Shown here: positions 1 to 9,100 of the stretch, piece after piece
Numbering within the stretch: the first letter of the stretch is position 1
How the letters are laid out: the number at the start of each line of letters is the position of its first letter
Assembly (NCBI RefSeq): GCF_014836555.1
Contig: NZ_JACSQQ010000001.1
Location: 186,842-238,634, forward strand
DNA: 51,793 nt
Direction: 5' to 3'
From: Oerskovia rustica
Lineage (GTDB): Bacteria > Actinomycetota > Actinomycetes > Actinomycetales > Cellulomonadaceae
Translations under genes and position numbers: made by a program
The notes under the pieces: generated by a model
Told to the model about the DNA's origin: nothing
Database searches by the model: none
The model's input: the letters and a program-made list of their open reading frames with translations, nothing else

Positions 1-76
1 CCCCCCCCCCCCGCTCCCCCGTCCCAGCCCGCCGTCGGGCATCGCGTCCCCGCTCGACCCAGCACAGGAAAGTCGG

Positions 77-1204
77 ATGAGCGTCCTCACTCCCACCCAG
101 CCCAACCAGGGCCTCGACGGACCGGCACCACGCCCCCAGCGGCGCGTCGGCTTCTCCCAGCGCCTCGGCCGCTGGGACGTCAAGCTCTCCCCCTACCTCT
201 ACATCTCCCCGTTCTTCATCCTCTTCGCGATCACCGGGCTCTTCCCCCTCGTCTACACGGCCTTCGTGTCGGTCCACGAGTGGAACCTGCTGGGCGGACA
301 GGGGGACTTCGTCGGTCTCCAGAACTTCTCCGACGTGCTCGCGCAGCCCACCTTCTGGAAGTCGCTGCGCAACACCTTCTCGATCTTCCTGCTCTCCTCC
401 GTGCCCCAGGTCATGTGCGCGATCATCATCGCGGCGCTGCTCGACCAGAACCTGCGCGCGGCGACCTTCTGGCGCATGGGCGTCCTGCTCCCCTACGTCG
501 TGGCCCCCGTCGCGGTCGGCCTCATCTTCGGCCGCCTCTTCGCCGACCAGTACGGCCTCATCAACGGGCTCCTCGGCGTGATCGGGATCGAGCCGATCCG
601 CTGGCACGCCGACGCCCTCGCGAGCCACGTCGCGATCGCCTCGATGGTCAACTTCCGCTGGACCGGCTACAACGCGCTGATCTTCCTCGCCGCGATGCAG
701 GCCGTCCCGCGCGAGCTCTACGAGGCCGCGATCATCGACGGTGCGGGCCGCGTGCGGCAGTTCTTCTCCGTGACCGTGCCCCAGATCCGCGCCACGATCA
801 TCTTCGTCATCATCACCTCGACCATCGGCGGGCTACAGATCTTCGACGAGCCGCGCACCTACGACGCGCAGGGCCTCGGTGGCGCCGACCGCCAGTGGAT
901 GACGACGGTCCTCTACCTGTACGACGTCGCGTGGGGCAACCAGAAGAACTTCGGCCGTGCGGCCGCGATCGCCTGGATCCTGTTCATCATCATCCTGCTC
1001 ATCGGGCTCGTGAACTTCGCGATCACGCGCAGCATCTCGACGTCGGGCCCCAGCAAGAAGGCGCCACGAGCCGTCCAGCGCGCACGCCGCAAGGCCGCTG
1101 CCGCCGCCCTGCGCGCCCAGAACGCGACCAGCCCGCGCGGAGGCTCCTCCGCCCGTCGACCCAGCGCGCCCACGAGCGCACCCAACGATCGGAAGAAGCG
1201 ATGA
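77..1204 (+). CDS. Carbohydrate ABC transporter permease (MalF/UgpA type)
   Basis: Inner-membrane permease of a sugar importer, 375 aa. It has about six hydrophobic segments, and the EAA loop that contacts the ATPase is visible near residue 216 (EAAIIDGAG). The ATG at 77 follows an AGGAAAG ribosome site. The last 50 or so residues form a basic Arg/Ala/Ser/Pro-rich cytoplasmic tail, longer than usual for the family. Its stop overlaps the next permease start (ATGA at 1201). A binding-protein gene would be expected just upstream, but the window begins there. The GH1 enzyme downstream suggests a beta-glucoside such as cellobiose as substrate; this is inference. Confidence 0.93.
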   Translation: MSVLTPTQPNQGLDGPAPRPQRRVGFSQRLGRWDVKLSPYLYISPFFILFAITGLFPLVYTAFVSVHEWNLLGGQGDFVGLQNFSDVLAQPTFWKSLRNTFSIFLLSSVPQVMCAIIIAALLDQNLRAATFWRMGVLLPYVVAPVAVGLIFGRLFADQYGLINGLLGVIGIEPIRWHADALASHVAIASMVNFRWTGYNALIFLAAMQAVPRELYEAAIIDGAGRVRQFFSVTVPQIRATIIFVIITSTIGGLQIFDEPRTYDAQGLGGADRQWMTTVLYLYDVAWGNQKNFGRAAAIAWILFIIILLIGLVNFAITRSISTSGPSKKAPRAVQRARRKAAAAALRAQNATSPRGGSSARRPSAPTSAPNDRKKR

Positions 1205-2130
1205 GCTCGATCCCCGTCGTCGCGCAGACCGCCGGAGCGGGTGCCGCCCGCGCCGCCGCCCGACGCCCGAACCGCCGCCCCGTCCGCAAGGGCACGGGCG
1301 GTCACACCCGCCGACCGGGCTGGGTCACCTACACGTTCCTCGGCCTCGTGCTGCTGATCTCGATCTTCCCGCTGTACTTCACGCTGATCCTGGGCTCCTC
1401 GACCCCGGCCGAGATCTCCAAGGCCGCGCTGCCGCAGCTCCTGCCCGACGCGAGCCTGTTCACGCAGTTCGCCGAGGTCATCGGGTCGAGCGCGATCAAC
1501 TTCTGGAAGGCGTTCGCGAACTCGGTGATCATCGCGGTCATCACGTCGCTGTCCGTGGTCCTGTTCTCCACGCTCGCGGGCTACTCGTTCGCCAAGCTCC
1601 GGTTCCGTGGCCGCGGCCCCCTGCTGGTCTTCGTCATCGCCACCATGGCCGTGCCGACCCAGCTCGGCGTGATCCCCATGTTCATCCTCATGTCCGACCT
1701 CGGGTGGATCGGGAAGCTGCAGGCCGTGATCGTGCCCGCGCTCGTCACCGCGTTCGGCGTGTTCTGGATGACGCAGTACCTGTCGGAGTCGCTGCCGTAC
1801 GAGCTCATCGAGGCCGCACGCGTCGACGGCGCCTCGATGTTCCGGACCTTCTGGTCGATCGCCCTGCCCGCGGCCCGGCCCGCGGCCGCGATGCTCGGCC
1901 TGTTCACGTTCGTCCAGCAGTGGACGAACTTCTTCTGGCCGTCCATCGTGTTGAACCAGGAGAACCCGACGCTGCCGCTCGTGGTGCGGTCGCTGCAGGC
2001 GAACTACTTCGTGGACTACTCGCTCGTCATGGCGGGCGTGTTCCTCGTGACGCTGCCGCTGATCGTGCTGTTCATCTTCACCGGTCGCCAGCTGGTCGCC
2101 GGCATCATGCAAGGAGCTGTCAAGGGATGA
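1201..2130 (+). CDS. Carbohydrate ABC transporter permease (MalG/UgpE type)
   Basis: Second permease of the sugar importer, 309 aa, partner of the gene ending at 1204. The EAA loop is near residue 203 (EAARVDGAS), followed by the usual last two membrane segments. The ATG at 1201 lies in the ATGA overlap with the upstream stop, and its own stop overlaps the GH1 start (ATGA at 2127), so the three genes are translationally coupled. The N-terminal 40 residues are Ala/Arg-rich and cytoplasmic. No ATPase gene is nearby; a shared MsiK-type ATPase encoded elsewhere, as in other actinobacteria, is likely. Confidence 0.93.
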   Translation: MSSIPVVAQTAGAGAARAAARRPNRRPVRKGTGGHTRRPGWVTYTFLGLVLLISIFPLYFTLILGSSTPAEISKAALPQLLPDASLFTQFAEVIGSSAINFWKAFANSVIIAVITSLSVVLFSTLAGYSFAKLRFRGRGPLLVFVIATMAVPTQLGVIPMFILMSDLGWIGKLQAVIVPALVTAFGVFWMTQYLSESLPYELIEAARVDGASMFRTFWSIALPAARPAAAMLGLFTFVQQWTNFFWPSIVLNQENPTLPLVVRSLQANYFVDYSLVMAGVFLVTLPLIVLFIFTGRQLVAGIMQGAVKG

Positions 2131-3578
2131 CCGAGATCATCACCCCCCGCCACCTGGGCGCCACCGACCGCGTCGAGTTCCCCCAGGGTTTCCTCTGGGG
2201 CGCCGCGACCGCCGCGTTCCAGATCGAGGGGGCCGCGCACACCGACGGCCGCGAGGACTCCGTCTGGGACACGTTCTGCCGCGTCCCGGGTGCGGTCCTG
2301 GGCGGCGACGACGGCGAGGTCGCGTGCGACCACTACCACCGCTACCGCGAGGACGTCGCGCTCCTGTCCGACCTGAACCTGGGCACCTACCGGTTCTCGT
2401 CGTCGTGGGCCCGCGTCCAGCCGGGCGGCGGAGCCGTCAACCAGAAGGGGCTGGACTTCTACTCCCGCCTCGTCGACGAGCTGCTCGCCAAGGACCTCCT
2501 GCCCTGGATCACGCTCTACCACTGGGACCTGCCGCAGGCGATCGAGGACCAGGGCGGGTGGACGAACCGCGACACGGCCTACCGCTTCGCGGACTACGCG
2601 GTGACGATGCACGAGGCGCTCGGCGACCGTGTCGGGGTCTGGACGACCCTCAACGAGCCCTGGTGCTCGGCGTTCCTCGGGTACACGGGCGGCGTCCACG
2701 CCCCCGGCCGCCAGAGCCGTCCGGACGGTCTCGCCGCGGCGCACCACCTCCTGCTCGGCCACGGTCTCGCGGTCCAGGCGCTGCGCGAGCGGGCCCCCGA
2801 GGCGAACCTCGGGATCACGCTCAACTTCACGGTCGCCGACCCGCTCGACCCGGACGACGCGGGCGACGTCGACGCGGCCCGCCGCATCGACGGCCAGTTC
2901 AACCGGATCTTCCTGGACCCCGTCATCAAGGGCGAGTACCCGGCCGACGTCCTGGCGGACGTCGAGGAGTACGGCTTCGCGGAGCACGTCCAGGACGGTG
3001 ACCTCGCGATCATCTCGTCGCCCATCGACGCGCTCGGCGTGAACTACTACCACGGTGAGCTGGTCTCCTCGCGGCCCGCGTCGACCACGCTGGACGGCTC
3101 TGCGCCGGTCGAGCGCCCGTCGTCGAGCCCGTACCCCGCGGCCGACGGCGTGTTCAACCACCCGCGCGGGCTGCCCGTCACGGACCAGAACTGGGAGGTC
3201 CAGCCCGAGGGGCTCACGCGCCTGCTCAACCGTCTCCAGGCGGACTACACGGGCCCCGCGGGGGTGCCGCTCTACATCACCGAGAACGGCTGCGCCTACG
3301 ACGACGTCGTGGAGAAGGACGGGTCGGTCGACGACCAGAACCGTCTCGAGTTCTTCGACGCCCACCTGCGGGCCGTCAAGGACGCGATCGACGACGGCGC
3401 CGACGTCCGCGGCTACTTCGCGTGGTCGCTCCTGGACAACTTCGAGTGGTCCTGGGGCTACTCGAAGCGCTTCGGGATCGTCCGGGTCGACTACGAGACC
3501 CAGGAGCGCACCGTCAAGGCGAGCGGGCACTGGTTCGCCCAGGTCGCGTCCCAGAACGCGGTCCCGGCCCGCCCCTGA
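2127..3578 (+). CDS. GH1 beta-glucosidase
   Basis: Glycoside hydrolase family 1, 483 aa, the usual length. The acid/base motif TLNEPW (Glu near residue 177) and the nucleophile motif YITENG (Glu near residue 386) are both present, as are the N-terminal FLWGAATAAFQIEGA strand and the C-terminal SLLDNFEWSWGY aglycone-site segment. There is no signal peptide, so it works in the cytoplasm on imported beta-glucosides such as cellobiose. It is the third gene of the permease operon, coupled by an ATGA overlap. Beta-galactosidase or beta-fucosidase side activity cannot be excluded. Confidence 0.95.
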   Translation: MTEIITPRHLGATDRVEFPQGFLWGAATAAFQIEGAAHTDGREDSVWDTFCRVPGAVLGGDDGEVACDHYHRYREDVALLSDLNLGTYRFSSSWARVQPGGGAVNQKGLDFYSRLVDELLAKDLLPWITLYHWDLPQAIEDQGGWTNRDTAYRFADYAVTMHEALGDRVGVWTTLNEPWCSAFLGYTGGVHAPGRQSRPDGLAAAHHLLLGHGLAVQALRERAPEANLGITLNFTVADPLDPDDAGDVDAARRIDGQFNRIFLDPVIKGEYPADVLADVEEYGFAEHVQDGDLAIISSPIDALGVNYYHGELVSSRPASTTLDGSAPVERPSSSPYPAADGVFNHPRGLPVTDQNWEVQPEGLTRLLNRLQADYTGPAGVPLYITENGCAYDDVVEKDGSVDDQNRLEFFDAHLRAVKDAIDDGADVRGYFAWSLLDNFEWSWGYSKRFGIVRVDYETQERTVKASGHWFAQVASQNAVPARP

Positions 3579-3610
3579 GGGCGAGCCTGCGAACGTGGCA
3601 GTTCTCTCAT

Positions 3611-3629
3611 CCAGGCCTGGCAGGATACT
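3611..3629 (+). promoter_or_regulatory. Leaderless promoter and possible operator of the first LacI gene
   Basis: A perfect palindrome CCAGGCCTGG (3611-3620) sits just upstream of a -10-like GATACT (3624-3629). That hexamer ends exactly six bases before the ATG at 3636, and there is no Shine-Dalgarno sequence, so the transcript probably begins at or next to the ATG. The palindrome is placed where a repressor would block the promoter, which would fit autoregulation. Confidence 0.5.
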
Positions 3630-3635
3630 GAGACC

Positions 3636-4652
3636 ATGAGCACCCTGAGTTCCGCGCCGACCCTGGACGAGGTCGCACAGACGGCCGGCGTGTCCCGCTC
3701 GACGGCGTCCCGTGCCATCAACGGCGGCCTGCGCGTCTCCCCCGAGGCGCAGGCCGCCGTGGACGCAGCCGTCGCCCAGCTCGGGTACACCCCGAACAGG
3801 GCGGCACGGTCACTCGTGACACGACGTACCGACTCGATCGCGCTCGTCGTCCCCGAGCCCGACGAGCGCATCCTCACGGACCCGTTCCTGTCGGGGACGC
3901 TGCGCGGGGTCAGCGCGGCGCTCGCGCCCACGGACCTGCAGCTGGTGCTGCTCATCGCCCGGCCCGACGAGCACGCGGGACGCATCGTGCGGTACCTGCG
4001 TAGCGGTCACGTGGACGGCGCGATCATCACGTCGCACCACCGCGAGGACGACCTCGAGGGCGCGGTGCTCGCCTCCCCGCTCCCCGCGGTCTTCGTCGGC
4101 CGCCCCTTCACCGCGATGGACGACCTGGTCTACGTGGACGTCGACAACGTCGAGGGCGGGCGCATCGCGACCCAGCGCCTGATCGACGGCGGCTACCGGC
4201 GCATCGCGACGATCACCGGCCCCCAGGACATGACGGCAGGCGTGGACCGCCTCGCGGGGTGGCGCAAGGCGCTGCGCGCGGCGGGCCTGCCCGACGACGC
4301 GATCGCCTCGGGCGACTTCGCCGCGGCCGGCGGGGCGGCGGCCATGGAGGAGCTCCTGGACCGCCACCCCGACATCGACGCGGTCTTCGCCGCCTCGGAC
4401 CTCATGGCCGAGGGCGCGCTGCGCGTCCTGCGCGCACGGGGCAAGTCCGTGCCGGGCGACGTGGCCGTCGTCGGCTTCGACAACCTCGGCGTCGCCGGGG
4501 CGACCAGCCCGGCGCTGACGACCGTGCAGAACCCCGTCGTGGAGATGGTCAAGGCCGCGACGGGGATGCTGCTCGACCTCATCGCCGGCCACCCCGTCTC
4601 GCGGTCGCCGCGCGTCTTCTCCCCCGAGCTCATCCGCGGGGCGTCGGACTGA
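3636..4652 (+). CDS. LacI-family transcriptional regulator (beta-glucoside module)
   Basis: 338 aa. The N-terminal LacI helix-turn-helix is clear (DEVAQTAGVSRSTASRAI), followed by a periplasmic-binding-protein-like sugar sensor domain ending in the typical VVGFDN and LTTVQNP motifs. It lies 57 bases after the GH1 gene on the same strand and most likely represses the permease/beta-glucosidase operon in response to cellobiose or a related sugar; the effector is inferred from context only. Translation is probably leaderless (see 3611-3629). Confidence 0.92.
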   Translation: MSTLSSAPTLDEVAQTAGVSRSTASRAINGGLRVSPEAQAAVDAAVAQLGYTPNRAARSLVTRRTDSIALVVPEPDERILTDPFLSGTLRGVSAALAPTDLQLVLLIARPDEHAGRIVRYLRSGHVDGAIITSHHREDDLEGAVLASPLPAVFVGRPFTAMDDLVYVDVDNVEGGRIATQRLIDGGYRRIATITGPQDMTAGVDRLAGWRKALRAAGLPDDAIASGDFAAAGGAAAMEELLDRHPDIDAVFAASDLMAEGALRVLRARGKSVPGDVAVVGFDNLGVAGATSPALTTVQNPVVEMVKAATGMLLDLIAGHPVSRSPRVFSPELIRGASD

Positions 4653-4662
4653 CCGTGCGCCG

Positions 4663-5037
4663 CTAGTCGACGTCCCACTGGCCGGGGTGCTCGTCCCCCT
4701 GAACGGCGTCCGCACCCCGCGCCGCGACCTCGGCGACCACCGCCGCCGCGATCCCCTCGGTGAGGAGCGCCCCGGCGACGGCGAAGAACACGACGTCCGT
4801 GGCGCCGTCGGGACCCATGACGCTGCCGACGACCGCGAGCGCCGTCACGAGCGCCGCCCCCGGCAGCACCACCTTGAGCGCGGCCCGGTGCCCCGCGATC
4901 CACCCCGCGTCGCTGGCTTGGGTCGCGGGGGTGCGGATCCCGATCAGACTGTTGCGCGTCATCCGGTCGGTCGCCCCGAGCCAGGCGAGCCACGCGACGA
5001 GGAGCGCCACGACGACGATGATCCAGACAGCCAGCAC
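4663..5037 (-). CDS. SdpI-family membrane protein
   Basis: 124 aa with three or four hydrophobic segments. The segment TRNSLIGIRTPATQASDAGW followed by GHR matches the signature of the SdpI/YhfL family (named for the Bacillus immunity protein SdpI). GTG 5037 was chosen because GAGGAGG sits five bases upstream and translation then starts directly at the first membrane helix; longer in-frame starts upstream would add a non-conserved Arg-rich leader. The C-terminus is acidic. No SdpA/B/C toxin genes are nearby, so an immunity role cannot be assumed; many actinobacteria carry solitary copies of unknown function. Confidence 0.75.
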   Translation of the reverse strand: MLAVWIIVVVALLVAWLAWLGATDRMTRNSLIGIRTPATQASDAGWIAGHRAALKVVLPGAALVTALAVVGSVMGPDGATDVVFFAVAGALLTEGIAAAVVAEVAARGADAVQGDEHPGQWDVD

Positions 5038-5177
5038 GGGGGCCTCCTCGGCGAGGTCGGTAGTGCGTCGCGGTCGGCGGGCGAGGCCGCGGGTGCACGG
5101 CACGAGCCTAGGCCGCACCGCTCGGAGGACGTACGCGCCCGCGCCCGGCGAGACGCTCATGACATACTGACAACCGC

Positions 5178-5195
5178 TTGTGAAGGTTCTCACAA
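5178..5195. promoter_or_regulatory. CRP/GlxR-type operator
   Basis: Perfect inverted repeat TTGTGA-N6-TCACAA, which contains the full CRP/GlxR consensus TGTGA-N6-TCACA. It lies in the 278-base gap between the divergent SdpI-like gene and the NrdG-like gene, about 120 bases before the latter's ATG. A CRP-family protein responding to cAMP or oxygen status is the likely binder. Confidence 0.7.
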
Positions 5196-5315
5196 AGTGG
5201 CTCGGTGAGTCGAGCGTCCCCTCCCCGTACCGTCGAGGCACGTCGTGCCGACGCTGACCCGAGCCTGCCCGGGGACCGTTCCACGACCCCTGACGACCGG
5301 CCGGAAGGACACGAC

Positions 5316-6044
5316 ATGACCGCCACCGCGGGCTCGTCCGCGGAGCGTGCGCTCCCGCCCCTCGTGGTGGCGGGCCTGACCACGCTCTCGACCGTCGACT
5401 GGCCCGGCCGGCACGTGGCGACGGTCTTCCTCCAGGGATGCCCGTGGCGCTGCACGTACTGCCACAACCCGGACCTCGTCACCGCCGCGCCGCGCAGCGC
5501 GCAGCGAGCGATCCCCTGGACCGACGTCCTGGCGTTCCTCGCGACGCGGCAGGGGCTCCTCGACGGCGTCGTCTTCTCGGGCGGCGAACCGACCCTCCAG
5601 GCCGCGCTCCCGTCGGCGATCGCCGACGTGCGCGCCCTGGGCTTCGGCGTCGGGCTGCACACCGGGGGCGCGTGGCCCGCACGCCTCGAGCACGTCCTGC
5701 CTCTCGTCGACTGGGTCGGGCTCGACATCAAGGACCTGCCCGACCAGTACGCACGGGTCACGGGCGCTGCTCCCTCGGGCGAGGCCGCGTACCGGTCCCT
5801 CGCGACCTTGCAACGCTCGGGCGTCCCTCACGAGGTGCGGACCACGGTCGACCCGACCGTGCACTCGCGCGCCGACGTCCTCGAGCTCTGCGGGCAGCTC
5901 TCCGCCATGGGAGTCAGGGGTCACGTGCTCCAGGAGGCGCGCGACCTCGGGACGACCCCCGAGTACGCGGCCGCCCTCGCCGGTCGACGGCTGTCCGACG
6001 TCCTGCACGACGACGACCTGCCCCTGACCCGGCGGCGCACCTGA
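5316..6044 (+). CDS. nrdG: Anaerobic ribonucleotide reductase activating protein (radical SAM, NrdG-like)
   Basis: 242 aa radical-SAM protein. The CxxxCxxC iron-sulfur motif is at C42, C46, C49 (GCPWRCTYCHNP), followed by the SAM-binding FSGGEPTLQ segment. The family uses SAM to install the glycyl radical on the class III ribonucleotide reductase NrdD. ATG 5316 was chosen because GGAAGGA lies 6-12 bases upstream. The NrdD partner normally sits directly upstream, but here there is none; it may be elsewhere in the genome, or this protein may activate another glycyl-radical enzyme. The CRP-type site upstream would fit anaerobic control. Confidence 0.82.
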   Translation: MTATAGSSAERALPPLVVAGLTTLSTVDWPGRHVATVFLQGCPWRCTYCHNPDLVTAAPRSAQRAIPWTDVLAFLATRQGLLDGVVFSGGEPTLQAALPSAIADVRALGFGVGLHTGGAWPARLEHVLPLVDWVGLDIKDLPDQYARVTGAAPSGEAAYRSLATLQRSGVPHEVRTTVDPTVHSRADVLELCGQLSAMGVRGHVLQEARDLGTTPEYAAALAGRRLSDVLHDDDLPLTRRRT

Positions 6045-6067
6045 CGTGCCTCGGGGCGGCCTCGTGC

Positions 6068-6103
6068 CAGGACCAGCGTGACCCCTGGGTCACACTGGTC
6101 CTG
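6068..6103. terminator. Bidirectional hairpin terminator between nrdG and putA
   Basis: Near-perfect inverted repeat with 17-base arms (16 of 17 paired; the one mismatch becomes a G-U pair in the minus-strand transcript) and a very tight loop. It lies in the 73-base convergent gap and can end transcripts from both sides. There is no U-tract, as is common in high-GC actinobacteria. Confidence 0.85.
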
Positions 6104-6117
6104 ACACGTCCGGAGGG

Positions 6118-9100
6118 TCAGCGCGTCACGTGCCCGAACCGGTGCATCGTCCGGCTGATCGCCTGCTCGCGCAGGACCGTGAGCAGCTCGCGCCGCCCGC
6201 TCGCGAGGACCGGGTGGTCCAGCACCGTCACGTCGCCCACGTGGCCCGCCGCAGCCTCGCGCAGCCCGGGCGCCGAGCCCACGACGCGGACGCGACCCGT
6301 GACCTCTCCACGCGCGACGGCCGCGGCGAACGCCTCGTGGCTCACGGCCGACTGCCCGTCGGCGCGGCTCACGACGACCGGCACCCCGGCCGTGCGCGCC
6401 GCGGACAGCACGCGCTCGACCTCGACCGGCGCGGCCCCGTCCCCGACGCGGACCGTCAGGACGTCGATCGGCCGGTACCGGAACACGTTCGACTCGACGT
6501 GGAGCGCCGACGGGTCGTGCTCGACCGCGAACTCGTGCGCCCACCAGCGGGCGTCGTCGGCCCGGGCCCACGCGAGCCACGCCTCGGGCGAGGTCTCGCG
6601 CGCGGGGACGGCTCCGGCGTCCGGCGCCCCGCCTTCCGCACCCGCGGCGACGGCGTCGCTCCACGTGCCCAGCTCGGCCACGTAGTTGGGCCCGCCCGCC
6701 TTGGCGCCCGGACCCACGGCCGAGCGCTTCCAGCCGCCGAACGACTGGCGCTGCACGATCGCGCCCGTGATGACGCGGTTGACGTAGGCGTTGCCGACCT
6801 GGACGCGGTCGAGCCAGGTGTCGACCTCGGTGTCGTCGAGGCTGTGGATGCCGCCCGTGAGTCCGAACGAGACCGCGTTCTGGAGCTCGATGGCCTCGTC
6901 GAGGGTCGCGGCCGTCATGACCCCGAGCACCGGGCCGAACGCCTCGGTGAGGTGGAAGAACGAGCCCGGCGCGACGCCCGAGCGCAGCCCCGGGGTCCAC
7001 GAGCGACCCGCGGCGTCGAGGCGGCGCGGCGCGACGAGCCACTGCTCGCCCGGTTCGAGCGTCGTCAGGGCGCGCAGCAGCTTGTCGCCGGGCGCCTCGG
7101 TGAGCGGGCCCATGGTCGTCGAGACGTCCGTGGCCGGGCCGACCGCGAGCGAACGCACCGCGTCGACGAGCTGCACCGAGAACCGGCGCCCCGTCTCGGT
7201 CCGCTGGTCACCGACCGAGCCCACGAGGATCACGAGCGAGGCCGCCGAGCACTTCTGGCCCGCGTGCCCGAACGCAGAGCGCACGACGTCGGCCGCCGCG
7301 AGGTCGAGGTCCGCCGAGGGCGTCACGACGATCGCGTTCTTGCCCGACGTCTCGGCGAGCACGTCGAGCCCCGGCCGCCAGGACGCGAACATCTGCGCGG
7401 TCTCGATGGCCCCCGTGAGGATGACGCGGGCCACTCCCTCGTGCGTCACGAGGTGGCGACCGAGGTCGCCGTCGGGCACGCGCGAGAGCTGCACGACGTC
7501 CCGGACGGACTCCGCGGTCAGGGTGCTCCCGGCGGCTGCATCCGCGACGGCGTCCGCGAGCCCCGCGTGGATCGCGTCGACCGCGACCTCCAGGCAGCGC
7601 GGCGTGGCCGGGGCCGGCTTCGCGATCACGGCCGAGCCGGCCGCGAGCGCCGCGACGATCCCGCCCACGGGGATCGCGACGGGGAAGTTCCACGGCGGGG
7701 TCACGAGGGTCACGCCGTGGGGCGTGAAGCTCGCGCCGGGGACCTGGTCGAGCGCCTCGGCCGACTGCGCGTAGTAGCTCGCGAAGTCGACGGCCTCGCT
7801 GACCTCGGGGTCGGCCTCGCCGACGGTCTTGCCGGGCTCGTGCACCATGGCGGTCACGAGGTCGGTGCGGGCCTCCTCGAGCCGGGCGGCCACGGCGCGC
7901 AGCGCACGGGCGCGATCCGCGGGGGCGACCTGCGCCCAGGCCGCGGTGGCCCTGCCGGCGCGCGCGACGACGTCGTCCACCTGGTCCGTGCTCGCCACCT
8001 CGGGCGACTGCGCGGGGACGAACCCGGAGTCGGGTCCGACGATCCGCGCGGCCCAGGCGCGGCTGGCGGCGACGGCCGGGTCGGTGTCGGCGGCGTTGGT
8101 GAAACGCTCCCCGGCCACATGCCCGACGGCGTCGCGCGCCTGGCGACGCGGCGTCACGTCCGCGGCGGAGTAGCGGGTGCCGAGCTCGACCGAGGCGCGG
8201 TAGGCGGCCTCCTGGCGGTCCATCGCGGTGTCCGAGGAGTGGTCCGACGGGTGGTCCGACGGAGCGAACATGGCGTGCAGGAAGTTCTGCTCGGCCGCGT
8301 TCTCCTCGAGACGTCGCACGAGGTAGGAGATCGCGACGTCGAAGTCCTCGCGAGCCACGACGGGGGTGTAGAGGACGACGCGGCCCGCGTCCCGAGCGAC
8401 CTCGTCCCGCACCGCCCGCGCCTCGCCCGGCGCCATGCCCTGCAGCATCTCGACGTCGAGCGCGTGAGCGACCCCGCGCGCACGTGCGACGAGGATCGCG
8501 AGCGCGACGTGGAACAGGTTGTGGCTCGCGACGCCGATCCGCACCGCGTCGGTGCGGGGGGCGCGCAGCGCGTGGTCGACGAGGCGCACGTAGTTCGCGT
8601 CGACGTCGGGCTTGGTCGGGTAGGGAGCCTGGGCCCAGCCGTGGAGCTCGGCCTCGACCTTCTCCATCGCGAGGTTCGCACCCTTGACGAGGCGCACCTT
8701 GACGGGGGCACCGCCCGCCGCGACGCGCTCGGTCGCGAACGCCGTGATGCCGTCGAGCGCGCCGAGCGCGTCGGGCAGGTACGCCTGGAGCACGATCCCG
8801 GCCTCCAGACCACGGAACTCCTCTCGCCCCAGGACCGCCCGGAAGACCTCGGTCGTCAGGGCCAGGTCGCGGTACTCCTCCATGTCGAGGTTGAGGAACA
8901 CCCCGTGGTCGCGCGCGGCGCGGTACAGCGGCAGGAGCCGCTCGACGACGCGGTCGCGCGAGCCCTCGAGGTCCCACGTGACGAGCTGGGACGCGACCGA
9001 GGACACCTTGACCGAGACATAGTCGACGTCGGGACGCTCGACGAGCGCGATGGTCCGCGCGAGCCGGGCCTGCGCCTCGTCCTCGCCGAGCACGGCCTCG

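Noticed and set aside
280-1200. Long upstream extension in the frame of the second permease
   Set aside because: The sequence before 1201 is Arg/Pro/Ala-rich and overlaps the first permease; the real start is the ATGA overlap at 1201.
2016-3530. A 504-codon frame opposite the GH1 gene
   Set aside because: Composition is Val/Arg/Asp-biased antisense of a real gene; no motif and no ribosome site.
4663-5037. SdpI-like gene as an immunity protein of a toxin system
   Set aside because: No SdpA/B/C or bacteriocin-like gene lies within several kilobases; only family membership is supported.
5038-5241. Longer N-terminus for the SdpI-like protein
   Set aside because: The extension has no hydrophobic or conserved part and covers the CRP-type site; GTG 5037 has a well-placed GAGGAGG.
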